A DNA stretch of 49,594 nt from Burkholderiaceae bacterium (GCA_947448415.1 CANFMT010000018.1:1-49594), one strand, 5' to 3'; positions 16,015 to 25,425 are shown, counted from the stretch's first letter. The notes: generated by a model from the letters alone, not told the origin. Numbers and translations are program-made.

Positions 16015-16770
16015 TTAGAATGCAAAGCGACTTGATCCGCCATCTACCGGTATGACGGTTCCCGTGACATAGCTAGACAGTGGTGAGCTAAAAAATAATG
16101 CCACCGCTGCAATCTCCTCGGTTGTCCCAAATCGTCCCACTGGAATTTCTTGGCGCGAATATTCAAGCTCGCTCTCTAGTGTTGGGTAACGTTTTTGTAT
16201 TTGCTCAGTCCGTATACGACCAGGCTGCAAACAATTTACCGTTACACCGTTGGGCGCGACATCACGTGAAAGCGCTTTAGCCCACACATGAACGGCAGCC
16301 TTGGCGGTAAATGCCGCATTAAGCATTCTTGGCTCAGACGTACCGGTGAAGGTAACGATTCTTCCCCAGCCTTGCTTCTGCATGCCCGGAACTATCGAGT
16401 GCGTTAATTCTCTGATACGGAAAAAATTCAAGGTCATGCCTTCAAGCCATTGATCTTTAGTTGCATCAAAAGGCACTGGACGGCTACCGCCTGCAGCATT
16501 GATAAGAATATCAATATGCCCAAGCATTTTCTCAGCCTCTTTGGCCACCCTTTCCGATTCACCATCAATAGAAAAATCTGCACAAAGCGCAATAATTTTT
16601 CCACCACAATCTTCAGATATTTCTGCCGCCAATTGTTGAACCAACTCTTCTCTACGAGCAACTCCAATAACCGTCACCCCCTCCTGAGCAAGAAGTTTTG
16701 CTGTAGTTCGCCCTATGCCTTGGCTAGCACCAGTTACCAATGCCGTCTTACCCTTTAGTCCCCAATCCAT
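16015..16770 (-). CDS. SDR-family oxidoreductase without the canonical Tyr
   Basis: A 251-residue classical-size short-chain dehydrogenase. Cofactor motif TGASQGIG (14-21), NAAG (91-94), the active-site Asn in LNFFRIREL and the C-terminal VIPVDGGSS are present. Lys157 of YxxxK is present, but the Tyr position is Ala153 with Phe154 beside it (NAAFTAKAA), and the usual Ser is Thr140 (GRIVTFTGTSEP). The family's catalytic tetrad is therefore broken. A subgroup with SEP-x-x-LNAA before the Lys exists in Burkholderiales, so this is probably a natural variant and not decay; the frame is intact. It is divergent from Bug 4. Confidence 0.87.
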   Translation of the reverse strand: MDWGLKGKTALVTGASQGIGRTTAKLLAQEGVTVIGVARREELVQQLAAEISEDCGGKIIALCADFSIDGESERVAKEAEKMLGHIDILINAAGGSRPVPFDATKDQWLEGMTLNFFRIRELTHSIVPGMQKQGWGRIVTFTGTSEPRMLNAAFTAKAAVHVWAKALSRDVAPNGVTVNCLQPGRIRTEQIQKRYPTLESELEYSRQEIPVGRFGTTEEIAAVALFFSSPLSSYVTGTVIPVDGGSSRFAF

Positions 16771-16802
16771 AAAGCAATCCTCTATTTTTAATAAATTTTT
16801 TG

Positions 16803-16819
16803 ATCATCTTTGGGATGAT
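16803..16819. promoter_or_regulatory. Inverted repeat between SDR and Bug 4
   Basis: ATCATC-TTTGG-GATGAT, 6-bp arms, in the short divergent gap. It is a possible operator for either gene; too small to be certain. Confidence 0.3.
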
Positions 16820-16872
16820 ATTTCACATCAATGCTACCATCATCGCATGCTTATTTACTGCGGGAGTTTCAC

Positions 16873-17862
16873 TTGAATTTCCACTTACAAATTTTAAAAA
16901 AAATTCGACTACTTGCATTCTTATCCGCATTAGCTATTGCTATTAATCCTTCTTTGGCCCAACCCAAATTTCCAAACAAGACAATCACTATCGTTGTGCC
17001 CACGCCTCCAGGGGGCGGGACTGATGCATTTGCGCGCTACATTGCCCAAGGGCTGACTGCCAAGTTTGGTAAAACCGTGATTGTGGAAAATAAAGCTGGC
17101 GGCAACGGCAGTATTGCAGCCGAATATGTTGCCAGAGCAGCTCCAGATGGCTACACACTGCTTCTAGGCTATACGGCGACACATGGCATTAGTCCTGCAC
17201 TGCTAAAGCAAAAATACGATCCCATCCATGACTTTGAGCCTATTGGAATGATTGCGATTTCCCCAACATTAATGGTTGCTAATAACAGCTTACCCATTAA
17301 AAATACCAAGGAACTTGTTGCCTACATCAAAGCCAACCCTAATACCGTCAGCTACGCTTCGGCCGGGAATGGGTCCGCTCCACACTTTGCAGGAGAACTC
17401 TTTAAGCTATCTACCGGCACTGATGTTTTACATATTCCTTATAAGGGCGCAGCACCAGCCATTATGGATACGATTGCAGGTACTACTCAGTTCATGTTCC
17501 CCAGCTTATTTACTGCCTATCCTCAAGTTAGCGCAGGAAAATTAAAGGCCCTGGGAATAGCAGGTGAAAGGCGCTCTAAAGCAATGCCCGACATTCCCAC
17601 CTTGTCCGAACAAGGTATTGTTGATGTAAATGTGCAGCAATGGTATGCGCTTTTTGCCCCAGCAAAGACACCGATAACTGTGATCCAAACCTTAAATCAG
17701 GAAATGAACCTTATCCTCAAAGACCCAGTGGTTGAAAAGAAAATTGAAGATCAAGGTGCGGAAGTTGAAACTAGCACTCCAGACCAGCTAAAGCAATTTG
17801 TAGCTAAAGAGTCTATGCACTGGAAAAGTGTCATTGCTAAAACAAAAATTAAAGCTGATTAA
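16873..17862 (+). CDS. Bug/TctC-family periplasmic solute receptor (Bug 4)
   Basis: The frame is open from ATG 16831, but TTG 16873 is preferred: GGGAG ends 6 nt before it and the resulting N-terminus (MNFHLQILKKIRLLAFLSAL) is a normal signal peptide ending SLAQ. Ligand loop PTPPGGGTDAFARYIA; second block VSYASAGNGSAPHFAGELF; HIPYKGAAPAIMD. It is a single-gene unit, convergent with the GntR gene, and is divergent from the SDR gene, so the two may share a control region. Confidence 0.9.
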   Translation: MNFHLQILKKIRLLAFLSALAIAINPSLAQPKFPNKTITIVVPTPPGGGTDAFARYIAQGLTAKFGKTVIVENKAGGNGSIAAEYVARAAPDGYTLLLGYTATHGISPALLKQKYDPIHDFEPIGMIAISPTLMVANNSLPIKNTKELVAYIKANPNTVSYASAGNGSAPHFAGELFKLSTGTDVLHIPYKGAAPAIMDTIAGTTQFMFPSLFTAYPQVSAGKLKALGIAGERRSKAMPDIPTLSEQGIVDVNVQQWYALFAPAKTPITVIQTLNQEMNLILKDPVVEKKIEDQGAEVETSTPDQLKQFVAKESMHWKSVIAKTKIKAD

Positions 17863-17877
17863 TAGACCAATAACCGC

Positions 17878-18534
17878 CTACAAAGAATCGTCATTTTTGG
17901 GTGTGTTAAACATTCTTTTAATCCTGGATGCATAGGCGGCACGGATGTGTTTTTTTGTAGCTTCATCTGCTTTTATAGAGTCGCGATTTTCTAATGCTTT
18001 CACAATCTCTTCGTGGTCAGTTAAATTTTCTTTGGCACGTTTTTCATCAACTAAATTAGATTCCCCAAGTAAGCCCAGCGCATCCTGAATAGGCTCTAGC
18101 ATCCTTAACAAAAAACGATTGTGGGCACATAACGCCATCGCCTCATGAAATTGTCGATTCTTTTCAGTAAGATGCGAGGTCTTACCTGAATTAACGAGAT
18201 CGGCATACTCATCATGCAAATCTCTCAGCCAAGCAATTTCAGCATCTTGGGCGTTACGAGCAGCCAGCTTAGCAGCAGCGCCTTCTAATATTTCACGCAT
18301 TACAAATAACTCAGTAACGATAGAATGATCAAATTCAATAATGCTAAACCCCCGTTGCCCATTCTCAGCAGCCAAACCCTCTACCTGCAAGCGAGCCAAT
18401 GCCTCACGAATGGGGGTGCGTGAAAGGCCCAGCATTTCTGCAAGTTCAGTTTCACGCAACCTATCGCCACTCTGAAAACGCCTCTGACGTATGGCCTTCC
18501 GAATTGCTTGATAAGCCTTTTCACCTAAAGACAT
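17878..18534 (-). CDS. GntR-family (FadR/FCD subgroup) transcriptional regulator
   Basis: Start ATG 18534 (MSLGEKAYQAIR) is chosen because AGGAGGTGAT, a full match to the anti-Shine-Dalgarno, lies exactly 6 nt upstream; an ATG at 18582 has only a weak site. The 218-residue product has a winged HTH (AIRKAIRQRRFQSGDRLRE through LGLSRTPIREALARL) and an all-helical FCD effector domain with metal-type His/Asp residues (VMREILEGAA, NRQFHEAMALCAHN, DHEEIVKAL). FCD regulators usually sense a small carboxylate. It is the last gene of unit C, behind TcuA-like and MmgE/PrpD genes; the GTATAC-centred palindrome before unit C (25311-25340) is a natural target. Confidence 0.93.
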   Translation of the reverse strand: MSLGEKAYQAIRKAIRQRRFQSGDRLRETELAEMLGLSRTPIREALARLQVEGLAAENGQRGFSIIEFDHSIVTELFVMREILEGAAAKLAARNAQDAEIAWLRDLHDEYADLVNSGKTSHLTEKNRQFHEAMALCAHNRFLLRMLEPIQDALGLLGESNLVDEKRAKENLTDHEEIVKALENRDSIKADEATKKHIRAAYASRIKRMFNTPKNDDSL

Positions 18535-18606
18535 CGCATCATCACCTCCTGCGCGCTTTTGTAAAATAGGGTTTTTCTTCATCTGTCTCTAGCTTACTTG
18601 GTTAAA

Positions 18607-20097
18607 TCAGTTTTCTGCGATGGCCGACTTGCCAGCAGAGGTTCCAGCAATACGACCAAAGATCGATCCAGAAACAAGGCCTGTGCCGCTTGGATAATTA
18701 AAATAGAAGATTCCACCCAACATTTCGCCTGCGCAATATAGCCCTGGAATAGGTTTTAAATGCACATCAAGAACTTGGCCAGTATCTGCAACTGTTCGCA
18801 AACCTCCAAAGGTAAAGGTAATACCGCAAGTCGTTTGATAGGCTTCATAAGGCGGAGCATCTAAGGCTTGAGCCCAGTTTGATTTTGGAGGGCTAATACC
18901 AGTCGTTCCCCGACCATCTAAGATGGTATGGTTAAAAGGAACCTCAGCTTTAATGCTAGCGTTGTATGCTCTTGCAGTATTTAAAAACTCCTCAGCATTC
19001 ACACCTTCTAGTTTTTCTGATAACTCCTCTAAGGTATTAGCGGTAACTTTTGTTACAAACTTAATACGATACTCATTACGCAAAATATCTTTTACTTTTG
19101 AATCGAATACCTGCCAGGCAAATTGACCTGTTTGCTTTAAAACTTCTCCACCGTATTTTGCATAGGTAAATGAATGGAAATCGGCGCCCTCATCAACAAA
19201 TCTACGGCCTTCAGCATTGATTAAAAGACCAAAGATGTAGCTATGTTTCTGAAATTTATCACCCACATTGACATCACCGTACTCTGGCGCATTCCTATCC
19301 CAACCAGTTGCATGGCAGCCAGACCAGTTGCCATATGGGGCTGCACCAATATCAAGGGCCATCTTTAAACCATCTCCTTGATTAAAGCGACTACCACGCA
19401 CTTTAGCCAATTCCCATCCGTGACCCAGATACTTAGTTCGCATTTCTGGATTTGCCTCAAAACCACCACAGGCCAAAACAACTGACTTAGCGTGATACTG
19501 AATCACCTGACCATCATGATGCGTATTTACACCAACAACATTGCAGCCATCCATGATTAATGAAACTACCCTGGTGTCATAAACAACGTCAATATTAGCC
19601 TTCTCGATTGATTTATCTAAAAAATCAACTAAACCCGCTCCACCACCTGATACCTCAATTGGCAAGCGGCCAAAAAATTTACGACGTCCATCTACCAATG
19701 CAGATTGCCTACCAAAATTTGGAACAAAACGAACGCCCTTTTCGCGCAACCAAATCATTGTCTCAAGGCTGCGCCGAACTAAGATCTCTGATAAGTCAGG
19801 GTCTGTTCGATACTGAGTTAAACGAAATAAATCATCAAAGAATTCATCGGCAGTATTAGTACCAAAATCGGTTTCTGCTAATTCTTTCTCGGTGATATCG
19901 GTAACCTTCATCAAGTCATCTACAGAGTCGTATGCAAAACGCATCACGCCTCCCGCAAATCGGCTATTACCACCATGGTCATCTTTTGGTGCAGCCTCTA
20001 TAACCAGAACTTTGGCACCGGTATCTTTTGCAGCTAATGCAGAGCACAGAGCGGCATTGCCTTTTCCAACCACAATGACATCATAATTATTACTCAT
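18607..20097 (-). CDS. tcuA: FAD-dependent dehydrogenase, TcuA (tricarballylate dehydrogenase)-like
   Basis: A 496-residue flavoprotein. The N-terminal FAD motif VVGKGNAALCSALAA is followed by GGNSRFAGGVMRFAYDS, which fits the TcuA/fumarate-reductase-flavoprotein class. Mid-protein there are CGGFEANPEM and QGDGLKMALDIGA, and at the C-terminus PIPGLYCAGEMLGGIFYFNYPSGTGLVSG. TcuA oxidises tricarballylate to cis-aconitate. The usual partner TcuB, which re-oxidises the flavin, is not in the window, so specificity could differ. AGGAG precedes the start. It sits between an MmgE/PrpD gene and the GntR regulator in unit C. cis-Aconitate as product would suit a downstream MmgE/PrpD enzyme such as a cis-aconitate decarboxylase-like protein; that link is inference. 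Confidence 0.82.
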   Translation of the reverse strand: MSNNYDVIVVGKGNAALCSALAAKDTGAKVLVIEAAPKDDHGGNSRFAGGVMRFAYDSVDDLMKVTDITEKELAETDFGTNTADEFFDDLFRLTQYRTDPDLSEILVRRSLETMIWLREKGVRFVPNFGRQSALVDGRRKFFGRLPIEVSGGGAGLVDFLDKSIEKANIDVVYDTRVVSLIMDGCNVVGVNTHHDGQVIQYHAKSVVLACGGFEANPEMRTKYLGHGWELAKVRGSRFNQGDGLKMALDIGAAPYGNWSGCHATGWDRNAPEYGDVNVGDKFQKHSYIFGLLINAEGRRFVDEGADFHSFTYAKYGGEVLKQTGQFAWQVFDSKVKDILRNEYRIKFVTKVTANTLEELSEKLEGVNAEEFLNTARAYNASIKAEVPFNHTILDGRGTTGISPPKSNWAQALDAPPYEAYQTTCGITFTFGGLRTVADTGQVLDVHLKPIPGLYCAGEMLGGIFYFNYPSGTGLVSGSIFGRIAGTSAGKSAIAEN

Positions 20098-20118
20098 TCA
20101 TATTCTCCTGATACTTGA

Positions 20119-21492
20119 TTATTTTTTTAAAAAAAGTTTAGTTAAAAGACGCATATCCTCAAGATTCTCTAAATTCTCAATCAAATGACATGCATGTTCC
20201 GCAGCATCCAATGAAATAATTCCATTAGCGCAAAGCTCAAATTTTCTCTTTAAGCGATCGGCGGGTAATGGGTTATCTGATGTTCTGCCCAATGGAGCAT
20301 CTACCTTTGCCGCCAAGATAGAACCATTATGAAGATGCACTCGCACTTCTCCACCAAAATGGTTATCAGAGGGGAAATGGCTATCGTCATAGGGATGAGC
20401 ATGAATTTTTGTCATGAGCTCTTTAATCACCGAATCTGAGAAGTTGTTATTCTCAAAATGCTCAAGGGAGACACAAGCCTCTAGCAGCGCTCTGGCAACG
20501 ACGTACTGCACGCTGAACTTTGCGTCAAGCTCACTATTTGGATTTGGACGATTTGTATGCTGCAATCGTCGCTCGTGTATCCATATCTCTACTTGCTTGA
20601 TATCACTAGATTGAATTCGATTCTCAAGAGCGATTTGAATAGCGCAATCAATTGCCGGATGAGTACTGCCGCAACAAGGATATTGCTTAATTGCTATTCC
20701 AGGCTTAACAATGTCGAATGGGTTGGCCCATGCACTAAGACCTTTTTGAATATCGTAGTTAGCTGAGCCGTTATAAACCTCCATAAAACCCTGGGGATGC
20801 TCAAACACATTATTTACATTGGCTGTATATCCTGCTTTAGCCAGCTTGGCAGCCAGCAAACCTTCACGTGCACAGCGCCCAATATGCATAGGCTTAGTCA
20901 TACTTCCAAAGTTGGCCTTAATTCCAGATGCACCAGAGGCCGCCAATGCTAAAGCAACCGTGATCTGTTGTTGATTTAACTTCAACAGATGGGAACAGGC
21001 TGCGGCCGAACCAAATACACCTAGTGTTGAGGTGGGATGCCAGCCCTTGGTGTAATGATAGAAATTCACCATCATTGCCAGCTTAGTTTCAACTTCAAAC
21101 CCCGCTACATAGGCAGCAATGAAATCCTTGCCACTCACACTCATTTCGTCAGATAAGGCAAATAATGCCGGCACAATGGGGACTGAGGGATGGCCCCCCA
21201 TTGTGTTATTACAGTCATCAAAATCCAAAGCGTGCGAAGCAGTACCATTGATCAAGGCAGCATCTAATGCCGAACCCATTGAACTTTTTCCAAAAATGAC
21301 TGAATGCCCCACAGACCCGTCAAGGACTCCTGCCAAAATCTCTGCGCACGGCTCTCTAGAGCCAGCCAATGTAACGCCAACTGTATCCAAAATACCAACT
21401 TTGGCCCAGTGAATAACCTCAGCATCAAACTGATTAAAACTTAGTCCTGATAGCTTGGATGCAAAAAATTCTGCTACGTTACTAGTGCTCAT
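20119..21492 (-). CDS. MmgE/PrpD-family protein
   Basis: Start ATG 21492 (MSTSNVAEFFASK) follows GGAGAG by about 6 nt and is preferred over a GTG at 21513. The 457-residue product has the complete set of family residues: LDFDDCNNTMGGHPS (Asp and His), GWHPTSTLG (His), MTKPMHIGR (Lys) and YPCCGSTHPAID (His). By analogy with cis-aconitate decarboxylase and 2-methylcitrate dehydratase it should act on a tricarboxylate-like substrate by proton abstraction. It lies between Bug 5 and the TcuA-like gene in unit C. Decarboxylase versus dehydratase cannot be told from sequence alone. Confidence 0.9.
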   Translation of the reverse strand: MSTSNVAEFFASKLSGLSFNQFDAEVIHWAKVGILDTVGVTLAGSREPCAEILAGVLDGSVGHSVIFGKSSMGSALDAALINGTASHALDFDDCNNTMGGHPSVPIVPALFALSDEMSVSGKDFIAAYVAGFEVETKLAMMVNFYHYTKGWHPTSTLGVFGSAAACSHLLKLNQQQITVALALAASGASGIKANFGSMTKPMHIGRCAREGLLAAKLAKAGYTANVNNVFEHPQGFMEVYNGSANYDIQKGLSAWANPFDIVKPGIAIKQYPCCGSTHPAIDCAIQIALENRIQSSDIKQVEIWIHERRLQHTNRPNPNSELDAKFSVQYVVARALLEACVSLEHFENNNFSDSVIKELMTKIHAHPYDDSHFPSDNHFGGEVRVHLHNGSILAAKVDAPLGRTSDNPLPADRLKRKFELCANGIISLDAAEHACHLIENLENLEDMRLLTKLFLKK

Positions 21493-21509
21493 TTGTTCGC
21501 TCTCCACGA

Positions 21510-22496
21510 TCACTCTTTAATTTGCAACTCTTTGATCACTTTTCGCCACTTCAATACCTCGGAGCGAATAAATTGAGAAAATTCTTGTGGCGTACTTCCA
21601 ACTGCAATAGCTCCATCAAGAGCTAATCGTTCAGCCATAGCGGGAGTTTTTAAGATTTTGACCATTTCTTTGTTGAGCTTATTAATAATTGGAGCAGGGA
21701 CTCCTGCGGGCGCAGTAACCCCGTACCAACCGGTAATTTCATAACCTTTTACGCCAGCCTCTTGCATCGTAGGCACGTTTGGCAATGAGGGTGAGCGTTG
21801 AACCGTTGTCACTGCAATTGCATTTAGACGCCCGGATTCAATATGGCCATGAGATTGAAGAATGGTAGAGAACAACATATCAATTTGTCCGCTGATGACA
21901 TCATTCATTGCCAGTGACCCGCCCTTGTAGGGCACATGCATTACCTTAGTATTGCTCAGAAGACCAAATAGTCCGCCGGCAAGGTGACTAAAGCCGCCGA
22001 TACCAGATGATCCATAGGTTAAGGGGTTACCAGTGCTTTTGCCATAAGCAATTAATTCGGCCACATTTTTAACGGGTAAGGCAGGATTAATCACTAATAC
22101 ATAGGGCTGTGAAGTTGCCTGGGTAATGGGTGCAATATCCTTTAAAAGATCATAGGGCTGCTTACTTTGCAAAGTCACATTAACTGAATGGCTTGATGAA
22201 ATCATCGTGAGGGTATATCCATCAGGCGCTGAGCGAACTGCTGCTTCAACTGCGATTGTGCCATTTGCACCCGGTTTATTTTCTACTACAACTGGCTGCC
22301 CCCAAGTTTCCGTTAACTTCTGTGCGATTGCTCTTGCAGTGATATCAACCCCTCCTGCCGGAGCAAATGGACAAAGTAAGCGTATTGGTTTATTTGGATA
22401 AGAATCAGCAATGCTCTGAGCCCATGCTTTAGGTAACAAGTTCACCAAAAAACTAGCGCCAATAAAGCTAGTAAGTCTACGTCTATTAAAGTTCAT
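21510..22496 (-). CDS. Bug/TctC-family periplasmic solute receptor (Bug 5)
   Basis: A 328-residue receptor. The N-terminus MNFNRRRLTSFIGASFLVNL has an RRR-x-x-S/T pattern, so export by the Tat route is possible. The ligand loop is PFAPAGGVDITARAIA, with Ala where most Bugs here have Gly at the second position. Second block LTYGSSGIGGFSHLAGGLF; then HVPYKGGSLAMND. It is in the middle of unit C, 20 bp after an MmgE/PrpD gene and just before another; the only receptor in that operon. Confidence 0.92.
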   Translation of the reverse strand: MNFNRRRLTSFIGASFLVNLLPKAWAQSIADSYPNKPIRLLCPFAPAGGVDITARAIAQKLTETWGQPVVVENKPGANGTIAVEAAVRSAPDGYTLTMISSSHSVNVTLQSKQPYDLLKDIAPITQATSQPYVLVINPALPVKNVAELIAYGKSTGNPLTYGSSGIGGFSHLAGGLFGLLSNTKVMHVPYKGGSLAMNDVISGQIDMLFSTILQSHGHIESGRLNAIAVTTVQRSPSLPNVPTMQEAGVKGYEITGWYGVTAPAGVPAPIINKLNKEMVKILKTPAMAERLALDGAIAVGSTPQEFSQFIRSEVLKWRKVIKELQIKE

Positions 22497-22516
22497 ATTG
22501 ATATCTCATCAAATGA

Positions 22517-23872
22517 TTAATAAAGATCAGGTAATGCTCTAAGAGTTTTTAAATCCTGTAAATTACTTAAGGAATTCCACCACTCAGTTTGCGCTGAACT
22601 TGAGCATTTATTAGTCAGCTGAAAAAAACGCTCTTGCAACTGACTACTGTCCAGCGGTTTATTTGGGGAGCCAGAAAATTCATCAGACCATCTTTCATAT
22701 ACTTCTCCAGAATTTAAGGAAACCCTTAGTAAGGATGACCATGCTGAGTTCCTTTGTTTACCTTGAGCCAACAATGAAAAATGGATATCACGACATGTTT
22801 GACGCACCAGTGGGTCATGAAGCGCATCTTCATTCATATTTTCTGGTTGATATGGGTCGTAATGTAAAGCCCAGGCAACACAAAATGGTGTGCTGTATTG
22901 CGCCTGCTTGACGTCGTTAGGCTCTCGAATAATATGATGACTTAACACTTTGTCAGATACTTCAATATCGATCCGTGCGACTTGTTGCGCCTCAAAACCA
23001 TGCTCCTTCATCAGCAGTCTGAGAGACTCAATTGGAGTATGGGCGGTAACATGACATGGAAAGGCCTTAATGCACATCTTCGAAATTTCCCAAGCGGACC
23101 CAAGATTGGAAGTTAACAATTCTGGATTTGAGTCAGCACAGTAAGCTTCAATGAAACCATATTGGCCTTCCAAGATAGATTCTGGACCATCCAAACCTTC
23201 TTTTGCTAACTTAGCAGCTACAACACCAGCTTCAGCTGCCCTGCCTAAATGTAGGCGCTTAACACCTGCGCCATTTTTTGCTTTTGTAAAAGCAAGCAGG
23301 CCCGCAGACATAGAGCCTGCAATGCCCAGTGCACTAACCATCTGAGCCTCGTTTAAGCCCAATAACACCCCGCAAGCGACCGCGCTACCATAGGGACCTG
23401 TTAGGCCAGGCGCATGAAAACCCTTCTTTTCGCTAGAGTGCATAGAGGCTGCCCCTACCCGAAACATCACTTCGCAGGCAACAATAACGGCCTTTAATAG
23501 TTCAGCGCCAGTGGCATTGCACTCTTCTGCCGCAGCCCATGCTGGCGCTACAACAGTAGCGCCTGGGTGGACGCCTGCCCCAGGTTTACGAAGACTATCT
23601 TGCTCAAATGCATGAGTAAATGAACCATTACAGAGTGCAGCTTGAGCTGTCGATAATCGAACGTCATTTGTGCCAAATAAACGTGATGATCCACTACCAC
23701 CAGAAGATTGCACATAACGAGCTATCGCCTGACTCCAGGGAAATTGGCTTCCATAGGTCGCCACCCCAACAGTATCAATTGTTAATGATTTCGCCGCCTG
23801 CAAAACATCTGCTGGTACTGAATCTATGCTGAAATTAACCGCAAATTTCGCCAAAGTTTCGCAGGCGTACAT
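22517..23872 (-). CDS. MmgE/PrpD-family protein
   Basis: A 451-residue member. Motifs: HAFEQDSLRKPGAGVHPGA (Asp, His), GFHAPGLTGPYG (His), GAGVKRLHLGRAAEAG (Lys) and FPCHVTAHTPIES (His), so the active-site set appears complete though the first motif is longer than in its neighbours. It lies 15 bp from the next MmgE/PrpD gene upstream and 20 bp from Bug 5 downstream. Sequence divergence from the neighbouring paralogues argues for a distinct substrate, not a recent duplication. Confidence 0.88.
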   Translation of the reverse strand: MYACETLAKFAVNFSIDSVPADVLQAAKSLTIDTVGVATYGSQFPWSQAIARYVQSSGGSGSSRLFGTNDVRLSTAQAALCNGSFTHAFEQDSLRKPGAGVHPGATVVAPAWAAAEECNATGAELLKAVIVACEVMFRVGAASMHSSEKKGFHAPGLTGPYGSAVACGVLLGLNEAQMVSALGIAGSMSAGLLAFTKAKNGAGVKRLHLGRAAEAGVVAAKLAKEGLDGPESILEGQYGFIEAYCADSNPELLTSNLGSAWEISKMCIKAFPCHVTAHTPIESLRLLMKEHGFEAQQVARIDIEVSDKVLSHHIIREPNDVKQAQYSTPFCVAWALHYDPYQPENMNEDALHDPLVRQTCRDIHFSLLAQGKQRNSAWSSLLRVSLNSGEVYERWSDEFSGSPNKPLDSSQLQERFFQLTNKCSSSAQTEWWNSLSNLQDLKTLRALPDLY

Positions 23873-23887
23873 ATTTAACCTTACCCT

Positions 23888-25282
23888 TTAGATAGTCATA
23901 AGGGTAGTTAATTTCTTGGCATCCTCTACTTTTTCAAGGCTCAGAATGGCATCACATAATTCCTCTGCTTGAGTTTTTGGCAAAGCTTTTGTTGCGAGAA
24001 ATAAAAACTTCTCAACAATATCTGCTTCGCTCGCAAAATTATGTTCGCTACCGCGACCAGACTCAACGGTTGCCTTTAAAACAGCCCCATCGTTTAACTC
24101 AACCTGAACATGGACCTTATGGCGATACTTAGAACCCTGCTTTGTGATTGCATCATCATGCTGCACGCGAACTTTCTTAGCCAGGGCCATGCGCACTGGG
24201 TCAGCGACAAGTGCCTCGCTGAATTGATCCACAAAACAATCGCCTTCAAGGAGAAATGTGGCAACACAATAAGGTAGATTTAATTGTGCCGAAGTTAATC
24301 CTTGTGGAACATAGTCCCAACCCACGTGATCCATAGTGACCTGCGAACCACTTACCAAAATTTCCTTAATATCATCGGGACCAAAGGGTCGCTCTGCTTG
24401 CAAAAGTCTAATTCCATCTAAAGTGGTGTGATTGCTACCCACGCAAGAATAAAACTTGAGCGCAATGCCCATGGTTTGCCAAACAGAACCAAAACCAGTG
24501 GTAAGCTGCTCCAAATCAAAACGATCATGAGATCTAGAAAAGGTAGTGCAATATCCACCATATTCACTCTCAAGAACATTTTCAATTCCTGTAAAACCAT
24601 TTTTTGCCAATAAGGCACCGTATAACCCACTTTGGGCAGCACGGCCGGTATGCATACGTTTCACCATGGATCCATATTGAGCTGCCATCAGACCAGAAGC
24701 CTGTGTACCAGCGATTCCTAGTGCATGAACTGTTTTCTGGGTATCTAAATTTAATCCTCGAGCTGCACCAGCTGCGGAAGAGAATACTCCGAGCGTAGCA
24801 CCAGAGTGCCAGCCCTGAGCAATATGCTCTTGCCCCATACAGATACCAACCCTTGGTCCAATTTCATAACCAGCCACTGCTGATGTCAGAAATTCCAAAC
24901 CACTCATTGTGCGTTGAGATTCGGCAATACCCATTAAGCCAGGCAATACCACCGCACCCACATGCATTACACCCTGCCTATGCACATCATCCAACTCAAA
25001 ACTATGAATTTGTGTGCCATTAACCAGCACCGCGTGCGGTAAAGAAAGTTTTTTCTTGGTACCCCAGATTGCTGAGGTATCAGAGGTATCAACTGCTGCC
25101 AACGTATCCTGAAGAATTCTGGTCCATTCTAATTTTTGACCATACAAACTTGAGCCCAAAGAATCCAAAATAAGTAACTTAATGCGCTGGATAACCTCAG
25201 GAGGTATATCTTTAAATTGCAAGCCACTGACAAATTGTGCAATCCCGCGTGTGTAAGGATTATCTCGTTCTGAATGCGCCAT
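23888..25282 (-). CDS. MmgE/PrpD-family protein, first gene of unit C
   Basis: A 464-residue member starting at ATG 25282 with GGGGAAG upstream. Motifs: HSFELDDVHRQGVMHVG (Asp, His; HVG replaces the usual HPS), GWHSGATLGVFSSAAG (His), SMVKRMHTGRAAQSG (Lys) and FYSCVGSNHTTLDG (His). It is promoter-proximal in unit C; a 30-bp GTATAC-centred near-palindrome lies 29-58 bp before its start. It is probably a lyase, dehydratase or decarboxylase on a di/tricarboxylate. Confidence 0.88.
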   Translation of the reverse strand: MAHSERDNPYTRGIAQFVSGLQFKDIPPEVIQRIKLLILDSLGSSLYGQKLEWTRILQDTLAAVDTSDTSAIWGTKKKLSLPHAVLVNGTQIHSFELDDVHRQGVMHVGAVVLPGLMGIAESQRTMSGLEFLTSAVAGYEIGPRVGICMGQEHIAQGWHSGATLGVFSSAAGAARGLNLDTQKTVHALGIAGTQASGLMAAQYGSMVKRMHTGRAAQSGLYGALLAKNGFTGIENVLESEYGGYCTTFSRSHDRFDLEQLTTGFGSVWQTMGIALKFYSCVGSNHTTLDGIRLLQAERPFGPDDIKEILVSGSQVTMDHVGWDYVPQGLTSAQLNLPYCVATFLLEGDCFVDQFSEALVADPVRMALAKKVRVQHDDAITKQGSKYRHKVHVQVELNDGAVLKATVESGRGSEHNFASEADIVEKFLFLATKALPKTQAEELCDAILSLEKVEDAKKLTTLMTI

Positions 25283-25310
25283 TCACTTCCCCAGTCTTTT
25301 AGATATTTAA

Positions 25311-25340
25311 AGATATGCAACTGTATACAATAGTATATCT
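25311..25340. promoter_or_regulatory. 30-bp near-palindromic operator candidate for unit C
   Basis: The core GTATAC (25323-25328) is flanked symmetrically by T/A, then further out by AGATAT (25311-25316) and ATATCT (25335-25340), which mirror each other exactly about the same centre. 12 of 15 base pairs of symmetry hold. GTATAC-centred sites of the TTGTATACAA kind are, as I recall, typical for FadR-subgroup GntR repressors, and such a gene closes this operon. Confidence 0.6.
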
Positions 25341-25425
25341 AAAAAATATCCAATGTTGGGCTCATTTTTAACGAAATAATATTGAATAAAATCAGGTGAT
25401 TAGGCATGTAAAAGGCTAAAGACCT

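Noticed and set aside
16803..16819. ATCATC/GATGAT repeat as an operator for the GntR regulator
   Set aside because: It does not share the GTATAC core seen before unit C and the arms are short; left as a low-confidence feature only.
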